Positions 12,291 through 25,221 of a stretch of 64,000 nt of DNA are shown one piece after another. Every line of letters starts with the position of its first letter. The stretch's first letter is position 1. This DNA comes from Toxotes chatareus. Taxonomy: Eukaryota; Chordata; Actinopteri; Toxotidae. The notes beneath the pieces are model-generated. The model did no database searches, had not been told where the DNA came from, and saw only the letters and a list, made by a program, of their open reading frames with translations. Where the stretch lies: the NCBI GenBank assembly GCA_016801885.1, contig CM028884.1, positions 18,710,864-18,774,863 on the forward strand, read 5' to 3'. The position numbers and the translations under genes were made by a program.

Positions 12291-14679
12291 AGATTTATAC
12301 CCCCAGTAAAAAAAAAAAAAAAAATCAACCTTCAAATAATAAAGCTGAAGAAAAATAGAATTGCTATAAAAGTAAAGTTTAATGAAACGAAGAAATATTC
12401 TGCCTTAACTACTAGCTAAAATTAGACAAAGGTTATAACTTACTGCCAAAATTACTGTCACCATAAAGCAACATGCTTAGTCCCTGTTTCCCTTTTTTTT
12501 TTTACAGACCATCTCATCATTAGTCATTGTGTCTTTTTTGCTCCTACTCGCGTCAAAGTAGCCAAATTATTTTTGTTTCTGACTTTTGTCTTGAATTATC
12601 AAGCCCAAGGTTTTCTTTGTGAAAGGCTGATGTCATGTTGATATTTTCAGCTTATTTGAATAAAAGCAGTAGAGCAAGATCTATCATGAAGCACTTTGAC
12701 TTTGATGTCACGATTCAGCGCCCAAGCTTCAATTGCACAATTATGGTCAAACCTGCTTTCATCAGGCGTAAAGGTGCACAAGACGTGAAGGCACACAAGG
12801 AGCACAATAGTTGCAGTGTGCTCTGCTCCATGTCACATACCACTTATTTTTCTGTATTATACCACACACACACACATATACACTCACCATTACTCTGGTC
12901 ATTGCCTGCTACTGGGCTTCCTGCCTTCAGTTAGATCAAAAGTCTGTGTAGCAGTGATTGCTCAGATTCAAAGGACTTGTGGGCTTAAGCTCAACTATGA
13001 TTGAGGGGACTTGCAAGAATAAATGTTCCAATCATATTTTATAGAAAACAAACATTGTGTCCATGTTTTATAATGTGACCCATTTACCAGCACTAGTTTA
13101 ACCTATGTAACACTTTGGACTTAATGAAAGGATCACAGTGTAATGTGTGTGGTGAATGAGTGTGTGGAAATGTTTTTCTGATTGAGTCCAGTACAAGAAA
13201 TACACCTAAATAGTATTTGACAACTTTAAGTGGTGTTAATAAATAATGCAACTAGGGTGGGCAGACTCCAATTCTATTCTAATGAACTTCCTGAAAATAA
13301 CATTGAAGTTTATCAAATCTGCAGTTTTAATATTAATGAATAGAGGTACAGGTTTCGATTGGCTCAGACAAACATCCTCTAGTGCTTTATCAGTTTCACT
13401 GAATCAACAGATTGAATTGATTGCCTCTGATCATGGTTGGTAAAACACTGATGTATGCTTAGTGTATTTGATTTGGATTTGTGTCCAACCATAGGCTTCC
13501 CCAGAGAACCAACCTGGCACAATGCAAAAGAAAGGGCACAGTGTGTGAACAGTCCAGGTGCTGCTGGAGCTTTTGTCTGTGTTTAAAAGGCGGAGATAAG
13601 CTCTGACAGAGATGTGTTTGCCCTCATCATCCTATTACCTTTTACTGTGTTTTCATTCATTGTTCATTTTTTGGTAATGCTCCCTATATTTTAACTTTCT
13701 ATTTGTTTGTGAAGAGTATTCTTCTAAAACAAATATAACGTATTCAGATCCATTACCAGTAAAAGTCGTGCATTTAAAATTCTACTTTAGCAAAAGTACA
13801 GAAGCATCATTAGCTAAATTTACTAAAAGTGGAAAAAATAAAAGCATATATTTTGCAGAAAATCAACCCCGTGACTCACAATTCCTATGGGTCATGTGAC
13901 TTGTAGATTAGTTAATTCTGTTGCATGTGAGCAGCATTTCACTGCCATAGCTGCTTGAGTTGGGGCTAGTTTTAACTACTTTATACAGTTTTGTTGATTA
14001 ATCCAGCGATTCCAAATCTAAAGATTGGCCACCTCCAAAAGATCACAAGATAAAAGATAAAAAGAAAGAAAAAAACAATGTCCTGGATTAAAGCTCTCTA
14101 AAATTAGCTTTTTAGGCACCCATTAAGGTACTTTGAGACACTTGTTTGTCTTTGGATAACAGGTTTATATGTAGATATGCATAATACATTATGTAATTAT
14201 TTTTTAAATAAATGAGAAATTGCTGCAACATGTAATTATGTTTGATATATTTCATAAAATACTTTAAACATTTTTTAAGTGACATATTTGGTAAAATGCA
14301 TTTCAGATACACAGAAAGCAACAATCTATAAGTTTATAATCTGATATGTAACATAAAATAATCACAGAGTGACAGTTTCAACCCATCAAAAGCATTTGTT
14401 TTGGTTACAGAGGGACTGATGTATATTGTACAAAATGTTCGTACAAAATGCGCTGTGAAGTGAAATCAGTTACACTATTTGTTTTGCCTAACAGTGTAAT
14501 TTCTCTGAGATGTGAGTTAATAACCCATTACCACCAAAAGAGGGTAAATATTTAATACAAATGTGGAGTCAGTGGATGATGTGACCAACAGTTCCAACGA
14601 TGGAAAGAACACGTGGAGGGCTTCTCTTTGGTGGTTCAAATGCGTCACCAATTTAGGGCGTGCTCTCCACAACAGGCTC

Positions 14680-14685
14680 TATATA
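14680..14685 (+). promoter_or_regulatory. hdc: TATA box of hdc
   Basis: TATATA within CTCTATATAGG lies about 100 bases before the hdc ATG, which places a start site near 14710 and gives a 5' leader of about 70 bases. A TGCGTCA word at 14641, similar to a CRE/AP-1 site, lies 39 bases upstream. Mammalian HDC promoters are also TATA-driven and inducible; the extra site is inference. Confidence 0.6.
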
Positions 14686-14778
14686 GGTCTGTGATCTCTG
14701 CTACTGAATACACAAAGCATCACTGCAGCTACCAGGTATACACAACGAATAAACTCAAGGAGGTCTCATCTTTCAAAA

Positions 14779-17700
14779 ATGCAGGCTGAGGAATACAATC
14801 GCAGAGGTAACCATGAGTTCAATTTTACCACATCGACTCAGTTTGACTGTGTTGTGTTTCACTGCAAATAATAATAAGTAAACTGTAACTATAATTAACA
14901 TGAATAATATATTATAGGCAAAATATCATTCCAGCTTTTACAGTGTCTATTCCTGATCAGGTAAGGAGCTGGTGGACTACATCACACAGTACTTGGGCTC
15001 CATCAGGGAGAGGAGGGTGATTCCAGATGTGAAGCCAGGTTACATGAAGGAGCTTCTTCCTGACACTGTGCCTACAGAGCCGGAGGACTGGGAGAGCATT
15101 TTCCACGACATCGAAAAAGTCATCATGCCGGGAGTAAGTTCCTACTGTGTCACCTATCATCATATCAGCCTTTTGAAACTATGGCAAGGATGCAAGTGTT
15201 TTCTCATCTGTTTTCCCAGGTGGTTCACTGGCAGAGCCCTCACATGCATGCCTACTACCCCAGTCTGACTTCATGGCCATCTATGCTTGGGGACATGCTG
15301 GCCGATGCCATCAACTGTGTTGGATTCACCTGGGTAAGAGGACAACCCACATTTTTTTTTCTCCAGTACACCACCTAAAAATACCACAAACATCACAACA
15401 GCGAAGTGTCCCACTAAATGATATTATCCATGCTGGTTTTGCACAGGCTTCTAGCCCAGCATGTACAGAGTTGGAAATGAATGTGATGGACTGGTTGTGT
15501 AAAGCACTCGGGCTCCCCTCCTTTTTCCTGCACTACCATCCTGACAGCAGAGGTGGAGGCATACTACAGGTTCAGGACACCTTGATCAGTTTATTTTAAA
15601 CCCAAAACCTTTAAACAATAATATCCGTGGTAACTGAGAGGTTATTATCTTCTTCTTCTACTTGACTTCTGTTAGAGTACAGTCAGTGAGAGTACACTGG
15701 TTGCTCTATTGGCAGCCAGAAAAGACAAAATTCTGCAGCTGCGGGCCGAGCTCGACCAGGATGTGGACGACTCAGTCCTAAATTCAAGACTCGCGGCCTA
15801 CGCTTCAGATCAGGTTAGTGTTACCATTTCCTGTGCAAAAACTTCCTGTAAATCTGAAGAAATAAACTGATTTTATGTAGTGACTGCTTTCATAGGCTCA
15901 TTCCTCAGTTGAGAAGGCAGGTCTGATCTCCCTGGTGAAGATCAGGTTTCTGCCCACTGATGAGCAGTTGTCTCTGAGAGGTGACACCTTAAAACAAGCC
16001 ATACAAGAGGACAGGAGGAGAGGACTGGTCCCTTTCATGGTATGTATTTCACATTGATGAATGGGTATAATGAGGGTCAGGGGGTGTCTACGTCATGCCT
16101 GATCATGCAGAGTCCTGAAACTTGCAGAATTTAACTTGACTTAGCACTGTTTATATGTTTATGCATCAGAATGAACAATCTAAAAATGTAAAATATGATC
16201 ATATGTGTGGGACATTTTACCACAAAATCACTATGGTTTTATGAGCTAAATATTCACCTTCATAGTGTATTGAAAGGAAACGGAATGCAGGAAAAAATAC
16301 TGCCTGGAAGATTAAAAAAACACTCAGAAAGCAGTTTGGAAATGGTCAGTGATAATATTTATGTACATAACAAATCATTGGCGTGTGTTAATTCAAAATA
16401 ATTCAAGCCATTTGATTTTGGTTCTCTTCTGTTTAGCTGTGTGCAACTTTGGGAACTACGGGAGTGTGTGCCTTTGACAAGCTATCTGAACTGGGACCCG
16501 TGTGTATGTCTTCAGATTTTACTTTCAGTGATGTCTGCTTTGACACTGTAATATCAAACATCTTGCACTTCTACTGACATGTATTGGAAGTACTGTACTT
16601 GTATTGAAACTTGTTTTACAGGTGCAGAAGAGGGACTATGGCTCCATGTTGATGCTGCGTACGCTGGCTCAGCCTACTTCTGTCCTGAGCTCCGCTGGTC
16701 ACTGGAGGGCATTGAATTTGCCCACTCTTTTGTCTTCAATCCTTCCAAGTGGATGATGGTCCATTTTGACTGCACAGCTTTCTGGTGAGTAAGAATACTG
16801 AAGCCTTATCTCCCTTCTACACAAAGAAATATTTTCTATGAACATAGGTCTGAAATTAAAAACCAATAAATCCAACATTAATATCAAGGACGCTTGTTGG
16901 TTGGTGATACCGTTTAATTTTGTTTTCTCAGGGTAAAAGATAAATATAAGCTCCAACAGACCTTCAGTGTTGATCCTGTTTACCTCAGACATGAAAACTC
17001 ACAGGCAGCCACTGACTTTATGGTGAGATGACATCACGTCTTCAACAAATAAAATATTCAACTATTACAATGAATAATTTTATCCAATAACAGTGATAAC
17101 AAACTTTTTTCTGCTGCTCAGCACTGGCAAATTCCCCTCAGCCGACGTTTCCGATCTCTCAAACTCTGGTTTGTAATGCGCTCCTTCGCACTGAAAAACC
17201 TCCAGGCTCATATCAGACACGTAAGTGGCATTCATTTCTCTTCATGCAAAAACAAAATCCAGCATCATCAAATTGGGGAATTTGCACAAAATGTATTTGC
17301 TGCAGGGATTTCTGTTAATGTGGCAACTGTGTTTCTGTTGTTTTAGGGGATTGAGATGGCAAAGCTCTTAGAATCTCACATCAGGAGTGACCCAAATTTT
17401 GAGGTTCCTGCTGAGAGGCACCTGGGCCTGGTGGTCTTCTGTCTGAAAGTATGTAGAACAAATCTGAACTATCTAAGCAGTACAAAAGTGTTTGTGTTAA
17501 TCATTACTGAGACATACAAACTTCTCTGTCACGCCTTGCTTCAAAGGTGAGTTACTTAAATAAGGTTGACTAGGTTTATCAAGAACGGGTGAAGGGCAGA
17601 GCAATATCAGTGAAGGCCTGAAACCTTGAACTGATGTTGAAAATCCTTTAGTCTTGTTTGGAGGCTTAGATTTTTCTTTCTTTCTTTTTTGGTCCTGCTT

Positions 17701-18519
17701 TGATTCTGAATATTTTATGTCATTTCCTTATTCTAGGGAGGAAATGCTTTGACCCAGGAGCTGTTGAGGAGACTGACCCGGTCAGGCACCATGTACCTCA
17801 TCCCGGCGGAGATTCACACCAAGCGCATCATCCGATTCACAGTGACCTCACAGTTCACTACCGCAGACGACATCCTCAAGGACTGGGACACCATCTCCAA
17901 AATGGCTTCTACTCTCCTGGCTGAGACGCAGGGTCAAAGTAATGCAGACCAACCAACGTCAGGGGAAGATGAGGCGACAGGAGCAGAAGAATACCAAGAC
18001 CCAGACTCAGACACCAGGTCTAATGAGAAAGAGGACGCTGCATCCAGGCTGGACAAAGCTCAAGTGGAGCTGTGGATTGACAAGGCTTGGAATCGATCTA
18101 GGAGACCAATGCGCTCCCTTAGCTGCAACAGTGAGCCCCTGCCTTACACTTACATAGGGCCACTGTCTGGCTACGACTTTGACACAAGGCCTAGTGTTAA
18201 AGATGCTGCGGGTGCCCTCCCCACACCATCAACAACAGGATCCGGTCCTACTTTTAAGATTACAGAGATGCCTTCAAATCTTCTGGGTAAACAAGTCCTG
18301 AAAAAGCTGACAAAGTTCTACAGCGTGCCCAGTTTCTGCAACCAGTGGGTGCAGTGTGGTCGGCACCAGCTCTGCTGCCCCCTGAAGGTTTCACAGGCAG
18401 CTCAAAAACACTTGTCCTCCACCTGCAGAAGAATGAACTGTATGTCATCTTCTCCAATAGCCAACACAGCTCCTTCTCCTACTCCACTAGAAACTGCCTC
18501 TGCACCTAAGCTCCTGTAA
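14779..18519 (+). CDS. hdc: Histidine decarboxylase, 12 exons
   Basis: PLP-dependent group II decarboxylase making histamine from histidine. Exons: 14779-14806, 14961-15133, 15220-15333, 15447-15569, 15676-15813, 15896-16039, 16437-16503, 16622-16784, 16932-17022, 17122-17220, 17347-17448, 17737-18519; total 2025 nt, 674 aa (human 662). With these exons key residues fall on the human numbers: His194, Asp273, the PLP lysine Lys305 in FNPSKWMMVHFDC, loop Tyr334, and Ser354, the residue that marks histidine rather than DOPA specificity. The conserved VHWQSPHMHAYYP motif is in exon 3. The last exon carries the poorly conserved tail, but two blocks return: VRSLSCNS-like (MRSLSCNSEP) and KKLTKFYSVPSF...CG..QLCCPL, as in mammals, followed by about 40 extra residues. 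Exon 2 begins with GTAAGG right after its acceptor, a donor look-alike that is coding here (GKEL). Confidence 0.97.
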
Positions 18520-18880
18520 TGATTCTACTGATAATCAAGCAATTTACTGCTTTACGGGCTGTGTTGGTCCTGAGCCAACACAGCCACCTCTTGGCAAATC
18601 ACTCTCTAACTGTGTCAGTGATATGGGATTACTTTGCTCATTTACTCATCGTGTTTTTAAAATCGTTTTATGAAAAATCACTTTAAACAACAGCATTTCT
18701 CTTGAAATATCTCAGTACACAATATTCCTCACAGAAGGTAAAGTAGCTCATGAAATGAGGTGCACATAAATGCTCAATGTGCAAGTCATTTAGCATTACT
18801 TGGCATCCTGTATCAGCTACAACCTAAAATTCAAATGTACCGCTTGAGGCTGACAATCTAAAAATAAACATTGAACTTAT
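18520..18880. other. Narrow convergent gap between hdc and slc27a2
   Basis: Only 361 bases separate the hdc stop (+) from the stop of the first slc27a2 copy (-). AATAAA on the plus strand at 18863-18868 is the first good poly(A) signal for hdc and sits 13 bases before the slc27a2 stop, so the two 3' UTRs probably overlap in antisense. No minus-strand AATAAA is seen in the gap. Confidence 0.6.
18863..18868 (+). other. Poly(A) signal candidate for hdc
   Basis: Canonical AATAAA about 345 bases after the hdc stop; cleavage some 20 bases later would fall inside the last coding exon of the opposing slc27a2 gene. Confidence 0.45.
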
Positions 18881-21800
18881 TCAGAGCCTGATTCTTCCCT
18901 CTGAGATGGAGTTGAATATCTCCTGAGTCATGGGTACATAGCCTTTATTGTCCTCCAGGTAAAACAAAGGGTCCCTGATGACAGCAGGGTTGAAGCCCTC
19001 CTCTGCCAGCTTCACCTTCATTTGCTTAAACGTCCCAGTCACTGCCAGTGCATCCTGCCGGTGCAAAATAGATAACTGTACAATGGTTGCAAGACATTTT
19101 TAGACAAATTCCTGATTTTTAATGTGTTATAATCTTGTAAGTAAATCCAGCAGTTTGTTTACCTGTATGCGAATGAAGCGTGGTCTTGCATAACTGGGGA
19201 GGTAGCTTTTGACATGTTGGTATGTAGCTTTGCTGTCAAAGTCCATGTTTTCCTTCAGCTTTAGCGCTGCCATTCCAATTCTTCCCTCGTGTCCTAATCA
19301 GTGAAGGTCAGTGTAAAAAGAGGACTTATTTATGCACGTGAGTGTAAACAAATTCTTCTCAGTTTTCTTTTGTTTTTTTACTTGATTTGTAGGATTACAA
19401 GATTCATGATTACAGTGATTATTGATTAATGGACATGTGAAAAGTTATATAGGTCAAAGGGTCTTATTAAACCTTTGAAAATCCCAACAGACTCAAACAG
19501 ACATAGTGGTCATATGAAAGGCTTTTACCAAAATGTCATATTTTGGAGATGAATGTTTTCACAGAAATAAAGTTTTCCTAATAAGAATTATATAATGAGT
19601 ATGTCGTTCAAAAATCTTATGTCATTGCTTAAATTATTACCTGGCACTTTCACACCATATACATTAGCCTCCTCAAAGCAGTCCACCATGAGCAAATGAT
19701 CAGCCACCTCTGTGGTTGCCACATTTTCTCCTTTCCACCTGTATGAGACAACAACACAAACACAGTATGTTCATAACTTAGCTGCAATGTTTTCATTTAG
19801 AACTGGGAACAGTTTGTTTTAGCTTAGATACAAGCACACCCAGGGAAAATATATTTCATTAGAAAATACTGATGTAATAATTAAATAAAAATACTTAATT
19901 TTAACAGCTACAGGGAATCAAATGTTAAAAGCACGAATAGAAGAATAAGCAGGATGTGTGCAGTTCCTGAAATGTCATTACTTAATTTCAAGGCCTTTAA
20001 TGGTTTTCAATATAGACAAATGTAATGTTTTGTCGTGCATCTTAAATTCTGTTTCCAGTCCACTAACACTGTCTCCAGATGTCTTCATTATTTGCTCAGA
20101 CTGTTAAATTTGTTCAGTTTGTTTCATCCAAAGACCTGAAAGTGTCTCCAATGCGGTCTTGAAAGTAGATAAATCCTTCACTGTCTATCTTCAGAAGGTC
20201 GCCACTGTTAAAGTAGAGGTCTCCCTTCACAAACACATCTCTCAGCTTCTTCTTCTCTGTCTGCTGCCTGTTCTTGGCGTAGCCGCTGAAAGGTGCTCGT
20301 TCTCCGATCTTTGCCACCAACAAACCGGTCTCTGCTGCAGGTAGATGCATCGAGCACAGGATACATATTAGTGAGAGTTCAAAGGTCAACAAAGAGCCAT
20401 ATTCTTGGAGGAGGTTGGCTCACCTCTGGGGACTTCAATACAAAATCCTCTGGAGTCTCTGACTGGCTCCTCTTTCTCTGTGTCATACCTTATGAGGGCA
20501 TACGGGGAGCTCATCTGAAAAACAAAGCAATAAAACATAATGAATGTCAAAATGAATACGGAAACTTGTTTTGAACATTATTTTTGCATGATTCTGTAAA
20601 CATACTCTTTACACTGTGATGATGAAATGTGACCCTGTATCAGATAAATTCTGACAGATTGTACAAAATGGACCATCCAACCCTGCTCGTCCATCTTAGT
20701 GTGCTAAATGTTGCCATTCCCCTAATTAAATAAAAATAAACATTTTCCCCTCTCTTACCTTTTGTAGAAAATGCTCTTTGCCAATAGCTCCAATTTTCCC
20801 AATGTAGTTGACAAAGCCAATATTCCCTTCTGTCGCTCCGTAGCATTCACAGATGCGAATGTCCCCAAATCTCTGCAGGAAGTCAGCCCAGGTGTCGGTC
20901 CTTATCCCATTCCCCAAAGCCAATCTGACTTTATGATCTCTGTCATTGTCTCTCTAGAAGAGAGTGAAGAGGAGCTGAGACTAAGAGAACAATCATCACA
21001 TTAAATCCACCTTTGGTTTAGAATCTAAACGGGGAGTCTGACTGCAGGTGTTAAATGCCCATGCAAATTTCATTTAAAAGTTACTAACATTTAACAACAT
21101 ATTGTTTGTTACACAATACAAGTTATGATCATATGTGATATTATACAGAGGTTTACCTTTGGTACGTTGCAAAGGTAGCGTATAATCTCTCCTATGTACT
21201 GAATGACCGTCACATTGTACTTTCTACAGTCATTCCAGAAGTTGGAGGCAGAGAATTTACGTCTTAAAACAACAGTGATGCCTAGAAATGAAGAGGCACA
21301 GATTTCATCAACGTACAATCTCACACTGTGAGCTCAGCAAGTGTTGTGAACTTTAGGACTTTGAAATACAAACAGTGAAAATCAGTGCCAAATTGCCTGT
21401 TATTTGAGGTCATATACCTGTTAGTTTAACCTTTAATAAACTCAGTGTCATCATCACGATACAACCTGGAAATCATGTTTTGTTGTTTTATGATTCTTTT
21501 GCACAGTGTACTGTAAAGTAGGTAGTGTTTTATGGGAAACACTCGTGAATTACCCTTTTCTATGGCTCCACAAAGGCCCATTAGAAAGCCCGCACTGTGG
21601 TAGAGAGGCAGGTATATGTAGATGATGTCGTCTGAGCGTACGCCAGCAATAGACTGAAGAAAACTTGCCATCCACAGCCTCTCATGGTTAATTACAGCTG
21701 CCTTGGGAAGCCCTAAAAGATAACATTGCCATTAGAAGCAGACGTAGCATAGTTTATTGTTCTGCTTCCGTCGCTCAAGGTCTGCACACTGAAATTACAA

Positions 21801-23693
21801 TTGCAGGTTAGAAGTGAAGGTCAGATAAATCAGCCAGATTACCTGTGGTTCCTGAGGTATAGATGTACAGTGCAGGACTCTTAATGTAAATGTTGGCCCT
21901 CAGCTGAGGGCACAGGGGCTGGTCTGAGCCCTGCTGAATTTTATCAGCGAGGCATTCGGTGCCCTCCACATCACAGTCCTTGCTAAGGAAAAACACACGG
22001 ACACCCTGCTGGTTCAACGTGGGCAACACCTCCTCAACAGCCCCTCGCAAGTCTGAGAGAAACAGACAAAACAGAGCTAGTGAAGGCTTCATGGAGGTCA
22101 GTGCAGTGATGATTCAGACAGGAGCTAAACTGATATTTCTGTCCTGATTAATACATCGGCTGATATCTGATTACTCCAGGGCCTTGGCCTTGGCCATGTC
22201 TCTGAGTACTGAACACCTCGTACTTCTGGGCACTCCAGGTAGGTTGCAGTTCGGGAATATGACAGCACTGGAGGATAATGGGTTCCTCGTAGCTTCACGT
22301 TTGATTCTTCTCAAATCTTTTTCAGTTAATTTGCGTCTTTTTTCTCCACACGTTTCTTGTTGACTATTTGCAACAAAACATTGGATGGTTCTGTCATCAT
22401 GCTCCAATATCTTAGCAATTTCAAGAGTGCTGCATCCCTCTGAAAGACTTTGTACAATTTTTGACTTTTCAGAGACAGTTAAATCTCTTTTTTGGCCCAT
22501 TTTGCCAGAGGAAAAGAAGCTGCCTAATAATTATGCACACCTAGAAATAGGGTGTTAGCTCATATCCTCCCTCATTACACAAATACACATCACCTGATAT
22601 GCTTAAATCCAATAAGAATTCAAGTTTATACAGCTTGGAGTTGGAAAATATGCATAAAAATGATTGTATAGTCAAAATACTCACTTGCCTAATAATTGTG
22701 CACACAGTGTATAGTTTGTCCACCAGGGAGAACTGACAAGTAGATTTTTCAACCAGATAATGCTTTTAACATGAACTGTGTTCATGTTAAAAGAACTTAA
22801 TCATTAGAAAATATATAGATTTTTTTTTAAAAAAACTCCCAAATATTGATATCAGCATCGGCCTCAAAAATCCAGCATTTTTTGGCCTATATTTCAAACA
22901 CCATGTGGTGCAATTAACACCATGCAGAGAACAAACTCATAGGAGGATTCAAATTTAACATCAATGATCACTTATTAAAGAAGAGGTCAATATCATTCCT
23001 GCTCAAGACTCAAGATGCACGTTGAACAAGTGTTAATGCACTGGTATTTTAAATTTAAATGCAAATTTATGTGACGATATTGCTCACTTCGTTGTGGAGC
23101 TCTGGAAAACCACTGTCGCCTTGTATTCATAATGCAACACTAAACAAAATAAATAACGCAGAAGCAACAATTCATTATGTAATCGCAGGAAGGATAACTG
23201 TCTCAGACTTACCAGCACCAGCGACCAAGACCTTGGCATTACAGCAGGAGAAACAGTGCAGCAAAGATTTGGATCTGATGTTGTGGTTGAGCAGAGAGGC
23301 TGTGCATCCCAGCTTGGCAAGTGCGAGCCACAGCCACACAAAATGCGGCTCGTTGCCGAAGAACAGGGCGACAGTGTCCCCCTCCTTCAGCTGGGCACTC
23401 GCCGACAGGGCTCTGGCAATTTTGTTGCTTTCCTTGTCGGCCTGTCTGTAAGTGTAGGAGCTTTCCTCAAAAACTATAAACTTCTTATCCGGCTGCTTCG
23501 CCACTTTGTCCAGAAAACAGTCCACAATACTGTAAAATGGTTTCTGCTTTTTGAATTTGCCCATGCGTATACCGATTTGAATTGCAGTAACTGCGTAACT
23601 CAAATCTTTCAAAAAATAAGGGTTTCTCAAGTAAAGCAATAATGGCAAAACTGCCAAACCCGTGATAACGGTATACAGAATGTATGCAATCAT
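18881..23693 (-). CDS. slc27a2: Very long-chain acyl-CoA synthetase / FATP2, copy 1 (hdc-proximal)
   Basis: Activates very-long-chain and bile-acid-type substrates to CoA esters and aids fatty-acid uptake (ER/peroxisome in mammals). Exons in reading order: 23693-23213, 22052-21843, 21712-21554, 21281-21157, 20953-20759, 20514-20424, 20334-20136, 19738-19641, 19293-19163, 19054-18881; 1863 nt, 620 aa, the same length as human SLC27A2. Seen: N-terminal membrane segment (VITGLAVLPLLLYL), AMP-binding motif YIYTSGTTGLPKAA across the exon 2/3 junction, CRKYNVTVIQYIGE, YGATEGNIGF, and the FATP/VLACS motif YFNSGDLLKID...DRIGDTFRWKGENVATTEVAD. The C-terminus is IRL, a weak peroxisomal PTS1 form (human LKL). 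Intron 1 holds a mariner relic. Location beside hdc, tail to tail, matches human SLC27A2. Confidence 0.95.
22100..22920. repeat. Older dispersed repeat split by a mariner insertion
   Basis: 22100-22173 (gctgatatctgatta) and 22712-22920 (tttgtccaccagggagaac..., then gatatcagcatcggcc) resemble the copy at 48930-49285, which has gggctgatattagc followed by tttgtccaccagggga without a break of this kind. The two halves here are separated by the mariner element at 22174-22709. The outer limits are approximate. Confidence 0.6.
22174..22709 (-). mobile_element. Truncated Tc1/mariner element with IR/DR-type end
   Basis: Reading on the minus strand from 22709 inward the element starts CACTGTGTGCACAATTATTA. 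The 20-base word tgcctaataattRtgcacac occurs at 22686-22705 and again at 22521-22540 with one mismatch, the paired direct repeats of an IR/DR end. At 22500 an ORF begins MGQKRDLTVSEKSKIVQSL, the N-terminal helix-turn-helix domain of a Tc1-like transposase (second HTH with STRCSVLRDMAKAKALE), then ends at 22171. The DDE catalytic half and the other end are missing. TA lies at both borders (22172-22173 and 22710-22711). It sits in slc27a2 intron 1 in the gene's orientation. Confidence 0.85.
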
Positions 23694-24959
23694 TATCAGG
23701 AGTGATGTGTCAGTCCCGCTACTATGTAAGTCCCGAAAGTCTCAATAGCTCTCACCAATACAGAACATCTGAACATACAGCCACTCAGTGTACGCCTAAT
23801 GAACTTTGAGCTATTTTTTTTTTTCTGGGGGTGTTGTCCTCGGTTCAGTCAATCAGAGGACATCGTGCACACAGCCATTCAAATGTATGGTCTTGTCGTG
23901 TTTTGAACCTGACCAAAAACAAACAAACAAACAAAAAAAAAAAAACTGTAAGTCTGGGGCTGTATTATAAAGTGTTACAACAAAATCTCCAATTGCTGCC
24001 AAAAGTGAAAAGCATCACCTACTTTTTTTAAAAAATGCTTTTACTTCTCATCCTTTCTTGGATCTTGGACAAGTGACTAGATGAGAAAAAAAAAAAAATC
24101 TGGGCAATGAAGCCTGATAAAATATGTTTCTCGCACTTTTGAGAATCACTCAAAACTTGTATAGATGATAGGCTATAGTATTGATAGGCATTTAGTTACA
24201 TTTGAAAACTGCATTTCTTAATCTAGATCAAGTAAGAAAGAGAAAATACTGAATATTAAAAAATGTTTTTAAAACTCACATAACTGATTTATACCAAGGC
24301 TGGAAAAAACTGCACTTGCGTAATAAATGAAAATGACCTTACAAGGCACAGGGCTGTTTTCCACCCATTGCAACACATTTGTCATCAATACATTTTCCCT
24401 TACATCTGTTAATTGTGACCCTCAGGGAGGGTTCCAAAACTTATTCATCATCACTGACTCAGAAATTGATATATAAATTAGTGTGAAAACTGTGCTTAAA
24501 GTCTAAAATTGTTGGTTTTTGGCACAGTAACAGCGAAAACAAGCTTGTTAAGCTTCATAATCAAAGATTAACTTAACTAACAGTGAATTTCTCCATCTTT
24601 TTCCACCTAAAGCATGGAACTGATCATAAAAGAATAAAACCTTTCCTCCCCCAGGATGATTGTGACACACTGTGAATTACAGTACAATTGCACAACAACA
24701 GTTCACTTTTTGGAGATTGTTATCAGATGGTTTTAAAGTTTTCAAATGGCAGGTACCAGTGCGAAATTACTCACTGTGTTGTTACTGTAAAGTCTGTTAC
24801 GTTTCATCTTACTGTATATCATTATTTTCTTGCACATAGGCGATTGTCATTTTTCACAGAGTGAAAAAAGGACATGGTTGGACTGGTTAGAACTGACTGT
24901 AGGCCCTAATGTTGTGGCGGACAGATATGCTGTCCAAGTCAGTACATAATTAACTAGAG

Positions 24960-25021
24960 TAGAGTGCATTCCTCAGCCAAGGTGACAAATGCCCTATCTT
25001 GCAAGTTGTTAAGCCAAAGTG

Positions 25022-25056
<35 letters not shown>

Positions 25057-25215
25057 TGTATCTATCCCGGATCTTAACTGGATCTGCACCAAAATTTAAT
25101 GGGTTCTTCCCCGGCCCATGCCCCATCCCTGCATATCACTTCAGTTCTTTTTGTGTTACCATGCTGACAAATAAACAAACAAACAGACAGGGGTAAAAAC
25201 ATAACCTCCTGACCT
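24960..25215 (+). repeat. Dispersed teleost repeat with internal poly(A)
   Basis: The succession ccctatcttgcaag, A-run, ggatctgcaccaaaatttaa, tgggttcttcc, catgctgacaaataaacaaa and aaaacataacctcct is the layout of a repeat I know to be widespread in fish. The A run at 25024-25053 (30 bases) replaces a shorter A-rich part. No second copy is in the window. Confidence 0.55.
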
Positions 25216-25221
25216 CACCTC

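Larger units (their letters stand above)
11281..14679. other. Gene-free spacer between usp8 and hdc
   Basis: The divergent 5' ends of usp8 and hdc share this 3.4 kb. No ankyrin-type exons of gabpb1, the gene between them in human, are visible. Contents recognised: a hAT relic (11725-11965), a dispersed-repeat fragment (12160-12290), a poly(A) run near 12308, a short CA run near 12863, otherwise A/T-rich single-copy-looking sequence. Confidence 0.7.

Noticed and set aside
15273..15599. 108-codon plus-strand ORF within hdc
   Set aside because: It runs through an hdc intron and only its later part coincides with the true exon frame (15447-15569).
20293..20574. Plus-strand ORF across slc27a2 copy 1 exons 6 and 7
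   Set aside because: Antisense of real exons joined through an intron; no homology recognised.
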